Source: CAG-390 sp045644325
Lineage (GTDB): Bacteria > Bacillota > Clostridia > Oscillospirales > CAG-272
Direction of reading: 5' to 3'
DNA length: 64,000 nt
Assembly (NCBI GenBank): GCA_045644325.1
Contig: JAZRGT010000010.1
Location: 1 to 64,000 of the forward strand
Positions within the stretch are counted from its first letter, which is position 1. Each line of letters starts with the position of its first letter. The notes under the pieces were generated by a model. The model did no database searches, was not told where the DNA came from, and worked only from the letters and a program-made list of their open reading frames with translations. Positions 8,111 to 16,042 of this stretch are shown in pieces. A program made the position numbers and the translations under genes.

Positions 8111-8830
8111 ATGTCAGTTTATACAATAGCTGATCTTCATTTGCCCGGCAAAGAGGGTAACAATAAATCAATGGAAATATTCGGAAGTCGCTGGGTTGGA
8201 TGCGTTGATAAGCTGATCAAGAATTGGTCCGCCATCGTAAATGAGAATGATACCGTGGTTATTCCGGGTGACATTTCCTGGGCTATGACGCTTGAAGATG
8301 CAGTTGCGGATTTTAAATTATTAAACGATCTCCCCGGAACAAAGATTATTGGTAAAGGAAATCACGACTTTTGGTGGGCGACCGCTTCTAAAATGAATAA
8401 GTTCTTCGAACAAAATAAGTTCGATACGCTGAAAATTCTATACAATAATTCATTCGTTATTGAAAATTATGCGATCTGCGGTTCGAGGGGATGGTTTTCT
8501 GATGAATCAAATCAAAAGACCGTCGGCGAGGTCGACTGGATTAAGATTGTTGACAGAGAAACATCACGTTTAAAGCTGAGTCTTGAATCGGTCCCTGCCG
8601 AACACTCTGATATACCCAAGCTTGTGTTTCTGCACTTCCCTCCCGTATGGAATTCATCAGTCAGCACCGACATCATATCCCTTATGAAGGAATACAATGT
8701 CGGGCGGTGCTATTACGGGCACATCCACGGTGTGTACACATCCGATGCCGTATTTGAATACGAAGGTATCAGATTTGAAATGATATCTGCAGATTATTTA
8801 GGCTTTTGTCCACGAAAAATCACGTTTTGA
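8111..8830 (+). CDS. Metallophosphoesterase
   Basis: A 239-residue calcineurin-like phosphoesterase. The dinuclear metal site is visible in order: ADLHL (Asp8, His10), GDISW near residue 54, GNHDFWW near 82, a His in LHFPP near 176, and GHIHG near 199. There is no signal peptide, so it is cytoplasmic. Related proteins hydrolyse phosphodiesters or phosphomonoesters, but the substrate cannot be read from sequence. GGAGG lies before the ATG. It diverges from the DUF1540 gene and is followed by a consensus promoter for tig, so it is probably transcribed alone. Confidence 0.9.
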   Translation: MSVYTIADLHLPGKEGNNKSMEIFGSRWVGCVDKLIKNWSAIVNENDTVVIPGDISWAMTLEDAVADFKLLNDLPGTKIIGKGNHDFWWATASKMNKFFEQNKFDTLKILYNNSFVIENYAICGSRGWFSDESNQKTVGEVDWIKIVDRETSRLKLSLESVPAEHSDIPKLVFLHFPPVWNSSVSTDIISLMKEYNVGRCYYGHIHGVYTSDAVFEYEGIRFEMISADYLGFCPRKITF

Positions 8831-8884
8831 TCCGGTAAAAATGTAAATATTTTTTGGATTAAATTGATATTTTTATTAAACCTA

Positions 8885-8912
8885 TTGACATATACTGAAA
8901 AAAGAGTAAAAT
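8885..8912 (+). promoter_or_regulatory. sigma-A promoter of tig-clpP-clpX
   Basis: Perfect TTGACA, a 16-base spacer and TAAAAT, followed by a leader of about 30 bases and AAAGGA before the tig ATG. No CtsR-like or CIRCE operator was noticed. Confidence 0.8.
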
Positions 8913-8948
8913 ATATAAAAATGTATTCATTTCGAAAGGAATAATAAA

Positions 8949-10274
8949 ATGACCATCAGAAAAACAGAAATCAACGAAAAATCTCAGGCAGTTGTCGAGT
9001 TCTCTTTCGACGCAGCTGCAATCGAAGCTGAAAAGGCAAAGGTTTTTCGCAAGAAGGCTAACTCCTTCAACGTTCCCGGATTCAGACGCGGCAAGGCTCC
9101 CCGCTCTGTGATCGAAAAGATGTACGGAACCGGTATCTTCCTTGAGGATGCCATCAACGAGCTTATCAATGCTAACTGGGAAGAGATCATCAATGCTGCA
9201 GGCAAGACCATCGTTTCCAGCCCCGAGTTTGACATCGTATCCTTTGAGGATGAAGTTGTTATGACCGCTACCATGTCCGTAAAGCCCGAGATCGAGCTTG
9301 AGGATTACAAGGGAATCGAAGTTGAGGCAGTCCTCGCTCCCGTTACCGAGGAAGAAATCAACAGCGAGATCGAGACTGTAAGACGCAGAAACGCTCGCGA
9401 GACCGAAGTTACCGACCGCGCTGCTGCTATGGGCGACATTGCAGTTATCGACTACGAGGGCTTCGTTGACGGCGTTGCATTTGACGGCGGAAAGGATAGC
9501 GGACACAAGCTTACTCTCGGTTCCGGTCAGTTCATTCCCGGCTTTGAAGAGGGCGTTGTTGGACACAATGCAGGCGAAGAGTTTGACGTTAACGTAACAT
9601 TCCCAACTGAGTACCACGCTGAGGAGCTTGCAGGCAAGGAAGCGGTATTCAAGGTAAAGCTCAACTCCATCATTTTCGAGGAGCTTCCTGAGCTTGACGA
9701 TGATTTTGCAGTTGAAGTATCCAGCTTTGACACTTTTGCTGAATACAAAGCCGATGTTGCGGCTAAAATAGAAAAGCGTCATCAGACTAACGCTGACCGC
9801 GAGGTTGAGGAGAAGCTCCAGAATGCTATCGCAGAAAAGGTAAGCGCAGTTATTCCCGAGGCTATGGTAGACCGTGAGGTCGAGGCTATGGTTCGCGACG
9901 GTGAGTCCAGAATGCAGATGCAGGGACTTGATTTCAAGACCTATCTCCAGTATTTCGGTATGGATCTTGACGGTTACAAGGAGCAAGTTCGTCCCTCCGC
10001 TCTTATCCGTGTAAAGACCGAGCTTGCACTTGAAAAGATCGCAGAGCTTGAAAAGATCGAAATTTCCGAGGAAGATATCGAGAACGAGTATCAGCAGATT
10101 ACTGTTGATTATCAGGTTGAGCTTGAGTACGCTAAGAGCGCACTTCCTGCAGAAGAGATCACCCGTTCCCTTACCATGCGCCGCGCTCTTGAGGCTCTCA
10201 AGAACAGCGCAAAGGTAACCTACCTTGACAAGGCTCCCGAAGTAGCTGAAGAGTCTGCTGAAGACGCAGAATAA
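8949..10274 (+). CDS. tig: Trigger factor
   Basis: Ribosome-associated chaperone and peptidyl-prolyl isomerase that meets nascent chains at the exit tunnel. The 441-residue product has the three-domain layout: an N-terminal ribosome-binding domain with the signature FNVPGFRRGKAPRSVIEKMYG near residues 39-59, an FKBP-type isomerase domain around 160-245 (AVIDYEGFVDG, GSGQFIPGFEEGVVGH) and a long helical C-terminal substrate-binding domain ending in an acidic tail. The tig-clpP-clpX order is conserved in many bacteria. Codon usage is strongly biased, as expected of an abundant protein. Confidence 0.98.
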   Translation: MTIRKTEINEKSQAVVEFSFDAAAIEAEKAKVFRKKANSFNVPGFRRGKAPRSVIEKMYGTGIFLEDAINELINANWEEIINAAGKTIVSSPEFDIVSFEDEVVMTATMSVKPEIELEDYKGIEVEAVLAPVTEEEINSEIETVRRRNARETEVTDRAAAMGDIAVIDYEGFVDGVAFDGGKDSGHKLTLGSGQFIPGFEEGVVGHNAGEEFDVNVTFPTEYHAEELAGKEAVFKVKLNSIIFEELPELDDDFAVEVSSFDTFAEYKADVAAKIEKRHQTNADREVEEKLQNAIAEKVSAVIPEAMVDREVEAMVRDGESRMQMQGLDFKTYLQYFGMDLDGYKEQVRPSALIRVKTELALEKIAELEKIEISEEDIENEYQQITVDYQVELEYAKSALPAEEITRSLTMRRALEALKNSAKVTYLDKAPEVAEESAEDAE

Positions 10275-10301
10275 TTTTCACACATACGGAGGTATCTTTT
10301 T

Positions 10302-10916
10302 ATGGAAAACAATAACAGAGACATTATGCGCAACGCACTCGTTCCTATGGTAATAGAACAGAGCAGCCGCGGCGAACGTTCCTTCGATATTTTTTCCAGA
10401 CTTCTCAACGACAGAATCATTTTCCTGTCTGATGAGGTAAACGATACTACCGCATCTCTCGTAATCGCACAAATGCTTTATCTCGAATCTGTTGATCCCG
10501 ATAAAGATATATCTTTTTACATTAATAGCCCCGGCGGTTCTGTGACCGCCGGTATGGCTATTTATGACACTATGCAGTTCGTTAAATGCGATGTATCGAC
10601 CATTTGCCTTGGCATGGCTGCAAGTATGGGTGCGTTTTTGTTAGCTGCGGGTACTAAAGGCAAGCGAATCGCTCTTCCGCACAGCGAGATAATGATCCAT
10701 CAGCCGCTTGGCGGCAGTAAAGGTCAGGTTTCCGATATTTTGATCCAGACCGAGCTTCTTCTCCGCACAAGACAAACTCTCAACGAGCTTCTCGCCGCAA
10801 ATACCGGCAAGACTGTTGAGGAAATTGCTCGCGACACCGAAAGAGATAATTTTATGACCGCAAAGCAGGCGCTCGAATACGGTCTTATCGACAAGATTAT
10901 CGAAAAGCACGCTTGA
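10302..10916 (+). CDS. clpP: ATP-dependent Clp protease proteolytic subunit
   Basis: Serine peptidase forming the tetradecameric chamber that degrades proteins delivered by ClpX or ClpC/ClpE. In the 204-residue product the catalytic serine is Ser108 in GMAASMGAFLL, the histidine is His133 in MIHQPLGG, and the aspartate lies in the RDTERDNFM region near 182. The N-terminus contains the usual NALVPMVIEQSSRGERSFDI. GGAGG lies 8 bases upstream of the ATG. It sits between tig and clpX; SsrA-tagged proteins made with the tmRNA at the left edge are expected substrates. Confidence 0.98.
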   Translation: MENNNRDIMRNALVPMVIEQSSRGERSFDIFSRLLNDRIIFLSDEVNDTTASLVIAQMLYLESVDPDKDISFYINSPGGSVTAGMAIYDTMQFVKCDVSTICLGMAASMGAFLLAAGTKGKRIALPHSEIMIHQPLGGSKGQVSDILIQTELLLRTRQTLNELLAANTGKTVEEIARDTERDNFMTAKQALEYGLIDKIIEKHA

Positions 10917-10941
10917 TTATTTTGAAAGGCGGCTGTAATTT

Positions 10942-12210
10942 ATGTCTTCTAATAATAACAATTCTAATTCCCGTCCGCGTTGTTCCTTTTGTCAGCGTGA
11001 AGAGTTTGAGGTTAATTTTCTGATTCCTTCGGGAACAGGACTTTATATCTGTGATTTCTGCGTTGATACATGCCGCGAGATAATTGATGAAAGCCTTGCG
11101 ATGATGAAAGAGGAAACCGAGGTTGAAGAAGAGCTCACCCTCGATAATCTTCCGAAACCCGCAGAAATCAAAAAGTCGCTCGATGAATACGTTATCGGTC
11201 AGGATAACGCAAAGATTGCGCTCTCCGTTGCGGTTTATAATCATTATAAGAGAATTCTTACTAAATCGTCTAAAAAGGATTCCGAAGATTCAGTTGAACT
11301 TCAAAAGAGCAATGTTCTTCTCCTTGGATCTACAGGTGTAGGTAAGACCTACCTTGCTCAAACTCTCGCAAAGTCACTTAAGGTACCGTTTGCAATTGCA
11401 GACGCTACAACTTTGACCGAAGCGGGCTATGTAGGTGAGGACGTTGAAAACATTCTTCTCCGTCTTATTCAAGCTGCTGATTTCGATATTTCCAAAGCAG
11501 AGCGCGGAATCATCTATATAGATGAAATCGATAAGATTTCTCGCAAGAGCGAGAACAGATCTATTACAAGAGATGTTTCGGGCGAAGGCGTTCAGCAGGC
11601 GCTCTTGAAGATACTTGAGGGCACTGTGTCCAACGTTCCTCCTCAGGGCGGAAGAAAGCATCCTAACCAGGAATTCATCCAGATCAATACTGAAAACATT
11701 CTCTTTATTTGTGGAGGTGCATTCGACGGTCTTGATAAGATCATTGATAAGCGCCGCGGTACACAAACTATAGGCTTTTCCGGCGAACTTAAGAAGAAAA
11801 TATCGGATAAGGACGGCGTTGATTACTCTGACGTCACTCCCCACGATATTGTCAAGTACGGTCTAATTCCCGAGCTGATCGGCAGAATTCCGATCATAGT
11901 AGCGCTTGAAAGCCTTGATAGAGATGCACTGGTACGAATTATCAAAGAGCCTAAAAATGCATTGACACGTCAGTATGTCAAGCTCTTCGACCTTGACGGT
12001 ATTCAACTGGAATTTGATGATGGCGCCGCAGAAGCGGTTGCAGAGCTTGCGCTTGAGAGAAAAACCGGCGCGCGCGGCTTGCGTTCGATATTTGAGAACG
12101 CAATGATGAATCTGATGTATGAACTACCCTCACGAGATGACGTTCAAAAGGTTATTATTACCGGAGAATACATCAAGGGCAACTCAGATCCTATTATTAT
12201 TACTAAATAA
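10942..12210 (+). CDS. clpX: ATP-dependent Clp protease ATP-binding subunit ClpX
   Basis: AAA+ unfoldase that recognises SsrA tags and other degrons and feeds ClpP. The 422-residue product begins with a zinc-binding domain (CSFC near 14-17, CDFCVDTC near 36-43). Next come Walker A GSTGVGKTYLA near 131, the pore loop GYVGED near 161 and Walker B IIYIDEIDKI near 192. The ClpP-contacting IGF loop is seen in RRGTQTIGFSG near 273. Sensor and C-terminal domains follow (ELIGRIPIIV, GARGLRSIFE). AAAGG precedes the ATG. It is the last gene of the tig operon, closed by a strong terminator. Confidence 0.98.
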   Translation: MSSNNNNSNSRPRCSFCQREEFEVNFLIPSGTGLYICDFCVDTCREIIDESLAMMKEETEVEEELTLDNLPKPAEIKKSLDEYVIGQDNAKIALSVAVYNHYKRILTKSSKKDSEDSVELQKSNVLLLGSTGVGKTYLAQTLAKSLKVPFAIADATTLTEAGYVGEDVENILLRLIQAADFDISKAERGIIYIDEIDKISRKSENRSITRDVSGEGVQQALLKILEGTVSNVPPQGGRKHPNQEFIQINTENILFICGGAFDGLDKIIDKRRGTQTIGFSGELKKKISDKDGVDYSDVTPHDIVKYGLIPELIGRIPIIVALESLDRDALVRIIKEPKNALTRQYVKLFDLDGIQLEFDDGAAEAVAELALERKTGARGLRSIFENAMMNLMYELPSRDDVQKVIITGEYIKGNSDPIIITK

Positions 12211-12214
12211 ACAA

Positions 12215-12244
12215 ATCAGGGTTCAGCAATTGCCGAACCCTGAT
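12215..12244. terminator. Intrinsic terminator after clpX
   Basis: ATCAGGGTTC...GAACCCTGAT forms a strong GC-rich hairpin between convergent genes. T-rich sequence follows on the plus strand and the reverse strand reads into AT-rich sequence, so it may work both ways. Confidence 0.75.
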
Positions 12245-12248
12245 ATTA

Positions 12249-13079
12249 TTAATTACACTTTCCCTGATGATTGCAAACACTCGGCGAGAGCTGAGGGCAA
12301 AATTCTCCGTTCGGAAATGCCATACTGTTAAATATTGCACAAGGATTGTCTTCGCGCGGTGCAACGCATTCCTTATCGGGAACACAATATTCCGTAGCGT
12401 TTACAAGAAGCTGAGCAGGCCTTACAAGTCTGATTACAGAGAACTGACCGAGCGAAACCGTAAGAAAACGATCGCAATCATTCAAATTGTCACTGATCGG
12501 TGACTCAAGCTGACAAATCACGTTTTCGGGAAGATCGCAGCAACAACAGCAACAGTTCGTAGGCAACGAATGCTTATCAAAAACCTTAACGTCGAGGATT
12601 ATCGGATCCGTTGCTTCCACCACAGCTGTAGGAGAAGTATGTCCCAATCCGTTCACTTCCCCACCGCCGCATACGTTGCCTGCGTCGGGTGTTGATCTGA
12701 AAATGTTGACGTGCTTTTCACCACCAAAGAGCACTACCTTTTTATCAAGTGCTGTAACGCCTTCAAATTCAAGGGGCTTATTGTTTCCAATGCACGCTTC
12801 AAACATGATCTTGATATAATATCTGATGTTTACAGAGTAAAAGCCGCGATTGAACCTGACCGGGTCAACTCCAATATAAGTCCACGCTATGCAAGCGTCT
12901 TTTGCCCTGATATTTCCCGTTCTTGAAATAATATCTTTACCGTAATCACTTATATTTACTCTCAAATTTTCGTAACAATCCCTGTCTCTGCAGCTATCGT
13001 ATATACGGTCCGTTTCTATACAGCAAACATCGCGCCCCGGAGAGGAGTTACAACCGCTGTTGAATCTGCTATCCGACAT
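12249..13079 (-). CDS. Cys-rich conserved clostridial protein, function unknown
   Basis: A 276-residue soluble protein with about 25 cysteines. It opens with a Cys-rich segment (GRDVCCIETDRIYDSCRDRDC, residues 14-34) and a beta-rich middle part (NRGFYSVNIRYYIKIMF near 83, LFGGEKHVNIF near 119). Codons at 12537-12554 give six consecutive cysteines, followed by SLGQFSVIRLVRPAQLL and a final Cys cluster. I have seen this architecture in other Clostridia as an uncharacterised protein. The neighbour spoIIID and the Cys-rich make-up suggest a spore-coat or metal-binding role, which is inference. The ATG at 13077-13079 is chosen because GGAGG lies 8 bases upstream. Confidence 0.7.
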   Translation of the reverse strand: MSDSRFNSGCNSSPGRDVCCIETDRIYDSCRDRDCYENLRVNISDYGKDIISRTGNIRAKDACIAWTYIGVDPVRFNRGFYSVNIRYYIKIMFEACIGNNKPLEFEGVTALDKKVVLFGGEKHVNIFRSTPDAGNVCGGGEVNGLGHTSPTAVVEATDPIILDVKVFDKHSLPTNCCCCCCDLPENVICQLESPISDNLNDCDRFLTVSLGQFSVIRLVRPAQLLVNATEYCVPDKECVAPREDNPCAIFNSMAFPNGEFCPQLSPSVCNHQGKCN

Positions 13080-13106
13080 TGAATTTACCTCCAAGCATTG
13101 GTTTCC

Positions 13107-13140
13107 GTGCACTGTTTGTGCACCTCATTACCATTATATG
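13107..13140 (-). promoter_or_regulatory. Possible promoter and leader hairpin of the Cys-rich gene
   Basis: On the minus strand CATATAAT (13140-13133) could be a -10 box; it matches TATAAT and also resembles the CATACAAT -10 of mother-cell sigma factors. No good sigma-A -35 lies 17 bases upstream. The transcript would begin with a GTGCAC/GTGCAC hairpin (13107-13123). Confidence 0.35.
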
Positions 13141-13224
13141 CCACAAAAGGTAACTTGACATAAAACGTCGAATAAAAATATTATTTGTCAAACTATTTTA
13201 AAATGATTTAGTTACAAATTATCC

Positions 13225-13253
13225 TTGATTTTAATCGCGTTCGGTAGTATAAT
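13225..13253 (+). promoter_or_regulatory. sigma-A promoter reading antisense through spoIIID into the methyltransferase gene
   Basis: TTGATT, a 17-base spacer and a perfect TATAAT on the plus strand. The nearest plus-strand gene starts at 13561, so the leader of about 300 bases would be complementary to the complete spoIIID coding region. The -10 overlaps a perfect AT-rich palindrome with 11-base arms (13246-13256 and 13262-13272). Confidence 0.6.
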
Positions 13254-13265
13254 AATATATGATTA

Positions 13266-13535
13266 TTATACTTTTGAAATTTTGAGCGATGCGTATTTCT
13301 TTTTCGTTGCCTCTCCGCCGCGCAAATGTCTTTCGGATTTGTTTGCGGCAAGCAGCTCTGATATTTTTAAATATAGGGCAGGATTGATTCGTCGTAAAGT
13401 TTTCGATACGTCTTTATGTACAGTACTTTTACTTATGCCAAAGCATTTCGCCGTACTTCTTACCGTGGCGTTATTTTCAATCATATATTCCGCAACTATC
13501 TCGCAGCGCTCCTTGCCAGACAATATGTATATCAT
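13266..13535 (-). CDS. spoIIID: Sporulation transcriptional regulator SpoIIID
   Basis: Small DNA-binding protein of the mother cell that activates and represses sigma-E and sigma-K genes during sporulation. The 89-residue length is close to the 93 of B. subtilis. The helix-turn-helix is visible around residues 21-45 (ATVRSTAKCFGISKSTVHKDVSKTL), after the conserved IYILSGKERCEIVAEYMIENN and before RRINPALYLK. The ATG at 13533-13535 is chosen because AGAGGT lies 7 bases upstream; a longer in-frame extension lacks family similarity. An upstream CATATAAT with an AATTATT about 13 bases further may be a sigma-E promoter (13594-13566, minus). A sigma-A promoter transcribes the opposite strand. Confidence 0.95.
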   Translation of the reverse strand: MIYILSGKERCEIVAEYMIENNATVRSTAKCFGISKSTVHKDVSKTLRRINPALYLKISELLAANKSERHLRGGEATKKKYASLKISKV

Positions 13536-13560
13536 AAATTTACCTCTGGAGTGAATTACT

Positions 13561-14388
13561 ATGATATTATATGTCGAAAGATCAAAAATAATTCTAAGAA
13601 TGGACCTAAAGATGCAAAATACGGACACTCCGATCATTTTTGAAGGGATTACTTCAATTTCCGCTCTCATCTCCGCCCAACGGGCAGGTAAATCAAGAAG
13701 AAAAATCATTCGCGTTTATTTTGAAAAAAGCAAAATAAGAAAAGAGCGCGGCAGATTTCAATTTTTACGCTATGCTTCTGAGGAACTTGGGTTCGAGCTT
13801 GTAACACTTGAAACCGAGCAGCTTGCTAATATCGCCGCAGGAAAAACACACGGAGGCATACTCGCTGAGGTTTCAGAGTCAACATACGTCGAATTTGATT
13901 CCCAATGCATACCTCAAGCAGGATTTTCTGCAATAATTGAGGGAGTAGAAGATCCTTACAGCTTGGGATATTCTCTCAGAACGCTCTATGCTTGCGGTTG
14001 CGATTCTGTAATTCTACCGAGACATTTGCCCGCCGCGGCAGATTCGACTCTTTGTAAGGCATCTGCGGGTGCTTCGGAGCTCCTTTCTCTTTATCTTGGA
14101 GATACTGCAGAAATTGCTTCTGCTTATAAGGAGGCGGGTTATACCATTGCTTGTGCCGAGATCCGTGATTCGGTTGCGTGCTATGAAGCAGATTTGAAGC
14201 TTCCGTTACTTTTAGTGATCGGCGGTGAAAAACGAGGCATTTCTTCTAAGCTGTCTGCTTTGAAAGATGTCAACGTGCGAATCCCCTACGGTCGTGAATT
14301 CCTCGGTTCTCTTTCTACCGCTTCAGCGGTTTCCATTCTTGCGTACGAGGTTGTGAGACAGAATCCCTCACTGACCATTGATAAATAA
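13561..14388 (+). CDS. TrmH/SpoU-family RNA 2'-O-methyltransferase
   Basis: A 275-residue member of the SPOUT class, which methylates ribose 2'-OH of rRNA or tRNA with S-adenosylmethionine. The N-terminal half is an L30e-like substrate-binding domain (FLRYASEELGFELVTLETEQLANIA). The C-terminal SpoU domain shows IEGVEDPYSLGYSLRTLYACGC near residues 121-142, VIGGEKRGIS near 219 and the knot motif VRIPYGREFLGSLSTASAV near 240. The last motif departs from the more common SLNVSVA, so the target base cannot be guessed. The ATG at 13561 has GGAG 9 bases upstream. The promoter lies beyond spoIIID, giving a long antisense leader. Confidence 0.85.
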   Translation: MILYVERSKIILRMDLKMQNTDTPIIFEGITSISALISAQRAGKSRRKIIRVYFEKSKIRKERGRFQFLRYASEELGFELVTLETEQLANIAAGKTHGGILAEVSESTYVEFDSQCIPQAGFSAIIEGVEDPYSLGYSLRTLYACGCDSVILPRHLPAAADSTLCKASAGASELLSLYLGDTAEIASAYKEAGYTIACAEIRDSVACYEADLKLPLLLVIGGEKRGISSKLSALKDVNVRIPYGREFLGSLSTASAVSILAYEVVRQNPSLTIDK

Positions 14389-14408
14389 TCCAAGGAAAGG
14401 TTAGCGAA

Positions 14409-15332
14409 ATGTCTAAAGATAGAAAATTTAAATTGTTTGATATGAACAAAGACGGTCCGGGTGTATCAAAAGACGAAAAGCCCTTTGTTCCCAATTTGAT
14501 CAGTATGCCCAAATTTTATTTCAGGAATTTTTCTAGAATCTTATCCTTGAATTTCCTGATGCTCCCCATCCTGATCATACCGTTGATCTTCGTATATATG
14601 TTCCTGATTGCTCCGACTACTCCATCCGAAACGAGTGTTCTCTATTCCACTCTTTACGGCTCTCATCTGCTGGGAGAAAGTTCGGTATGGTCTACACTTC
14701 TCGGTGCATACGGTATTCAGCTCAACCTTCCGACTTTCTCCCCCGGTACGATCTGGTTTATGCTCGGTCTCGGTCTCTTACTCGCTTTGATCTGGGGTTG
14801 GATCAACGTTGGTGCAACCTACTGTACAAGAAACATGCTCAAGGGAGATCCTGTATTCATTACAAGTGACTTCTTCTACGCCATCAAGCGAAACCTTTGG
14901 TCGAGTCTGCTACTCGGTATAATCGATTTCGCTATTATCGCAATACTTATTTACGATTTCGTATATTTTTCTCAAATCGGCGGCACTTTTGGAATTGACT
15001 TTTTGTATTTCGGTATCTGCGGGCTCTGCATCATTTATTTCTTTATGAGATATTACATTTATCTTATGCTGATCACATTTGATATAAAGATCAAGAAGAT
15101 ATTCAAAAATGCATTGATATTCTCTGTGCTCGGCATCGGAAGAAATCTTATGAGTTTGCTTGGTATTGCAGTTCTTATCGCACTCAACGTTGCAATTCTG
15201 CTTATACTTTGGCCTTTGGGTGTCGTTGTGCCTTTGATTTTCCCGATGATATATCTCTTACCGAGTATAAACCTCCTTATAACGTACGGTGCATACCCGG
15301 TGATCGAAAAATATATGATTGAAAACAATTAA
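14409..15332 (+). CDS. Multi-pass membrane protein, DUF624/YesL-like
   Basis: A 307-residue protein with about six transmembrane segments (near residues 43-66, 120-142, 168-190, 198-220, 240-262 and 264-292). The segment WINVGATYCTRNMLKGDPVFITSDFFYAIKRN (137-168) resembles the central motif of the DUF624/YesL family. These proteins often accompany sugar ABC transporters, but none is adjacent here. The N-terminal 40 residues are polar and cytoplasmic. It starts 20 bases after the methyltransferase gene with AAGG upstream and probably shares its transcript. Its stop codon overlaps that of the convergent deacetylase. Confidence 0.65.
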   Translation: MSKDRKFKLFDMNKDGPGVSKDEKPFVPNLISMPKFYFRNFSRILSLNFLMLPILIIPLIFVYMFLIAPTTPSETSVLYSTLYGSHLLGESSVWSTLLGAYGIQLNLPTFSPGTIWFMLGLGLLLALIWGWINVGATYCTRNMLKGDPVFITSDFFYAIKRNLWSSLLLGIIDFAIIAILIYDFVYFSQIGGTFGIDFLYFGICGLCIIYFFMRYYIYLMLITFDIKIKKIFKNALIFSVLGIGRNLMSLLGIAVLIALNVAILLILWPLGVVVPLIFPMIYLLPSINLLITYGAYPVIEKYMIENN

Positions 15333-16042
15333 TCTCTAATCAACTCGGATACGGTAACAAAGCTGTATCCGAGTTCTTTTAATTTCGGTATAACGCTTTT
15401 TAAAGCTTCCGCAGTATATGATTCTCCGCAAACGTAATCGTGCATCAGTATTATTGCACCGTCATCGATGTTAGTCATAATTTCACTTTCAATTTCACGA
15501 GAACCTGTCCCAGCCCAATCTCTCGTATCGACACTCCACAAAACCATATCGTATCCACGTTCGCTGCATACAGCCATCAGCTCGTCGTTGTAAATGCCTC
15601 CGGGTGGTCTGAACAACGTTGCATTATATTCTGAATAGTTAAAAATTTCGTCGTCACACAAGTCAATCTCGCGCTCCATAATGCCACGATCTACTTTAAA
15701 CAAATATTTGTGATCAAAGGTATGGTTTCCTATCTCGTGGCCGTCTGCAATAATTCTCTCAATTATATCTTCATTCCCCTTAACATTTTCCCCGACGATG
15801 AAGAAGGTAGCTTTTACGTTGTTTTCTTTTAATACGTCAAGTATATCGCGAGTTTTTTCACTATGAGGACCGTCGTCGAAAGTGAGTGCTATTTTATGCT
15901 CTTCGGTGTTACCCATAGTAAATACTTGACAAAGATCAGTGTTGGTTTCTGTAAACGAGGTAAGACAAGTGAGAATGACAGTAAATAATAGATTAACCGT
16001 TATTGTTCTGACAGGTAATTTCATCGAGTATACCAAATTCAT
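15329..16042 (-). CDS. Polysaccharide deacetylase family protein (NodB domain)
   Basis: An exported carbohydrate esterase 4 protein of 237 residues, expected to remove N-acetyl groups from peptidoglycan or another glycan. A hydrophobic signal or anchor lies near residues 14-31. The NodB motifs follow: TFDDGPH near 53-59 (motif 1), HEIGNHTFDH near 101-110 (motif 2, HxxxH-type metal ligands), RPPGG near 144 (motif 3), WSVDTRDW near 166 (motif 4) and ILMHD near 199 (motif 5). It overlaps the upstream deacetylase gene by 50 bases. An inner ATG at 16024 (MKLPVRT) is an alternative start; neither has a strong ribosome binding site. Confidence 0.88.
   Translation of the reverse strand: MNLVYSMKLPVRTITVNLLFTVILTCLTSFTETNTDLCQVFTMGNTEEHKIALTFDDGPHSEKTRDILDVLKENNVKATFFIVGENVKGNEDIIERIIADGHEIGNHTFDHKYLFKVDRGIMEREIDLCDDEIFNYSEYNATLFRPPGGIYNDELMAVCSERGYDMVLWSVDTRDWAGTGSREIESEIMTNIDDGAIILMHDYVCGESYTAEALKSVIPKLKELGYSFVTVSELIRD
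15342..15380 (+). terminator. Intrinsic terminator inside the convergent deacetylase gene
   Basis: AACTCGGATAC (15342-15352) pairs with GTATCCGAGTT (15365-15375) and is followed by CTTTT. It terminates the forward transcript of the DUF624-like gene but lies inside the last codons of the opposite gene, encoding its ELGYSFVTVSEL end. Confidence 0.75.

Noticed and set aside
8859..9986. Long open frame of 375 codons opposite tig
   Set aside because: It is fully antisense to the well-conserved trigger factor gene, has no ribosome binding site and its Ser/Leu/Asn-rich composition comes from the codon bias of tig.
13536..13709. N-terminal extension of spoIIID by 58 codons
   Set aside because: The extension has no similarity to SpoIIID and the true start has AGAGGT at good distance; the final length then matches the family.
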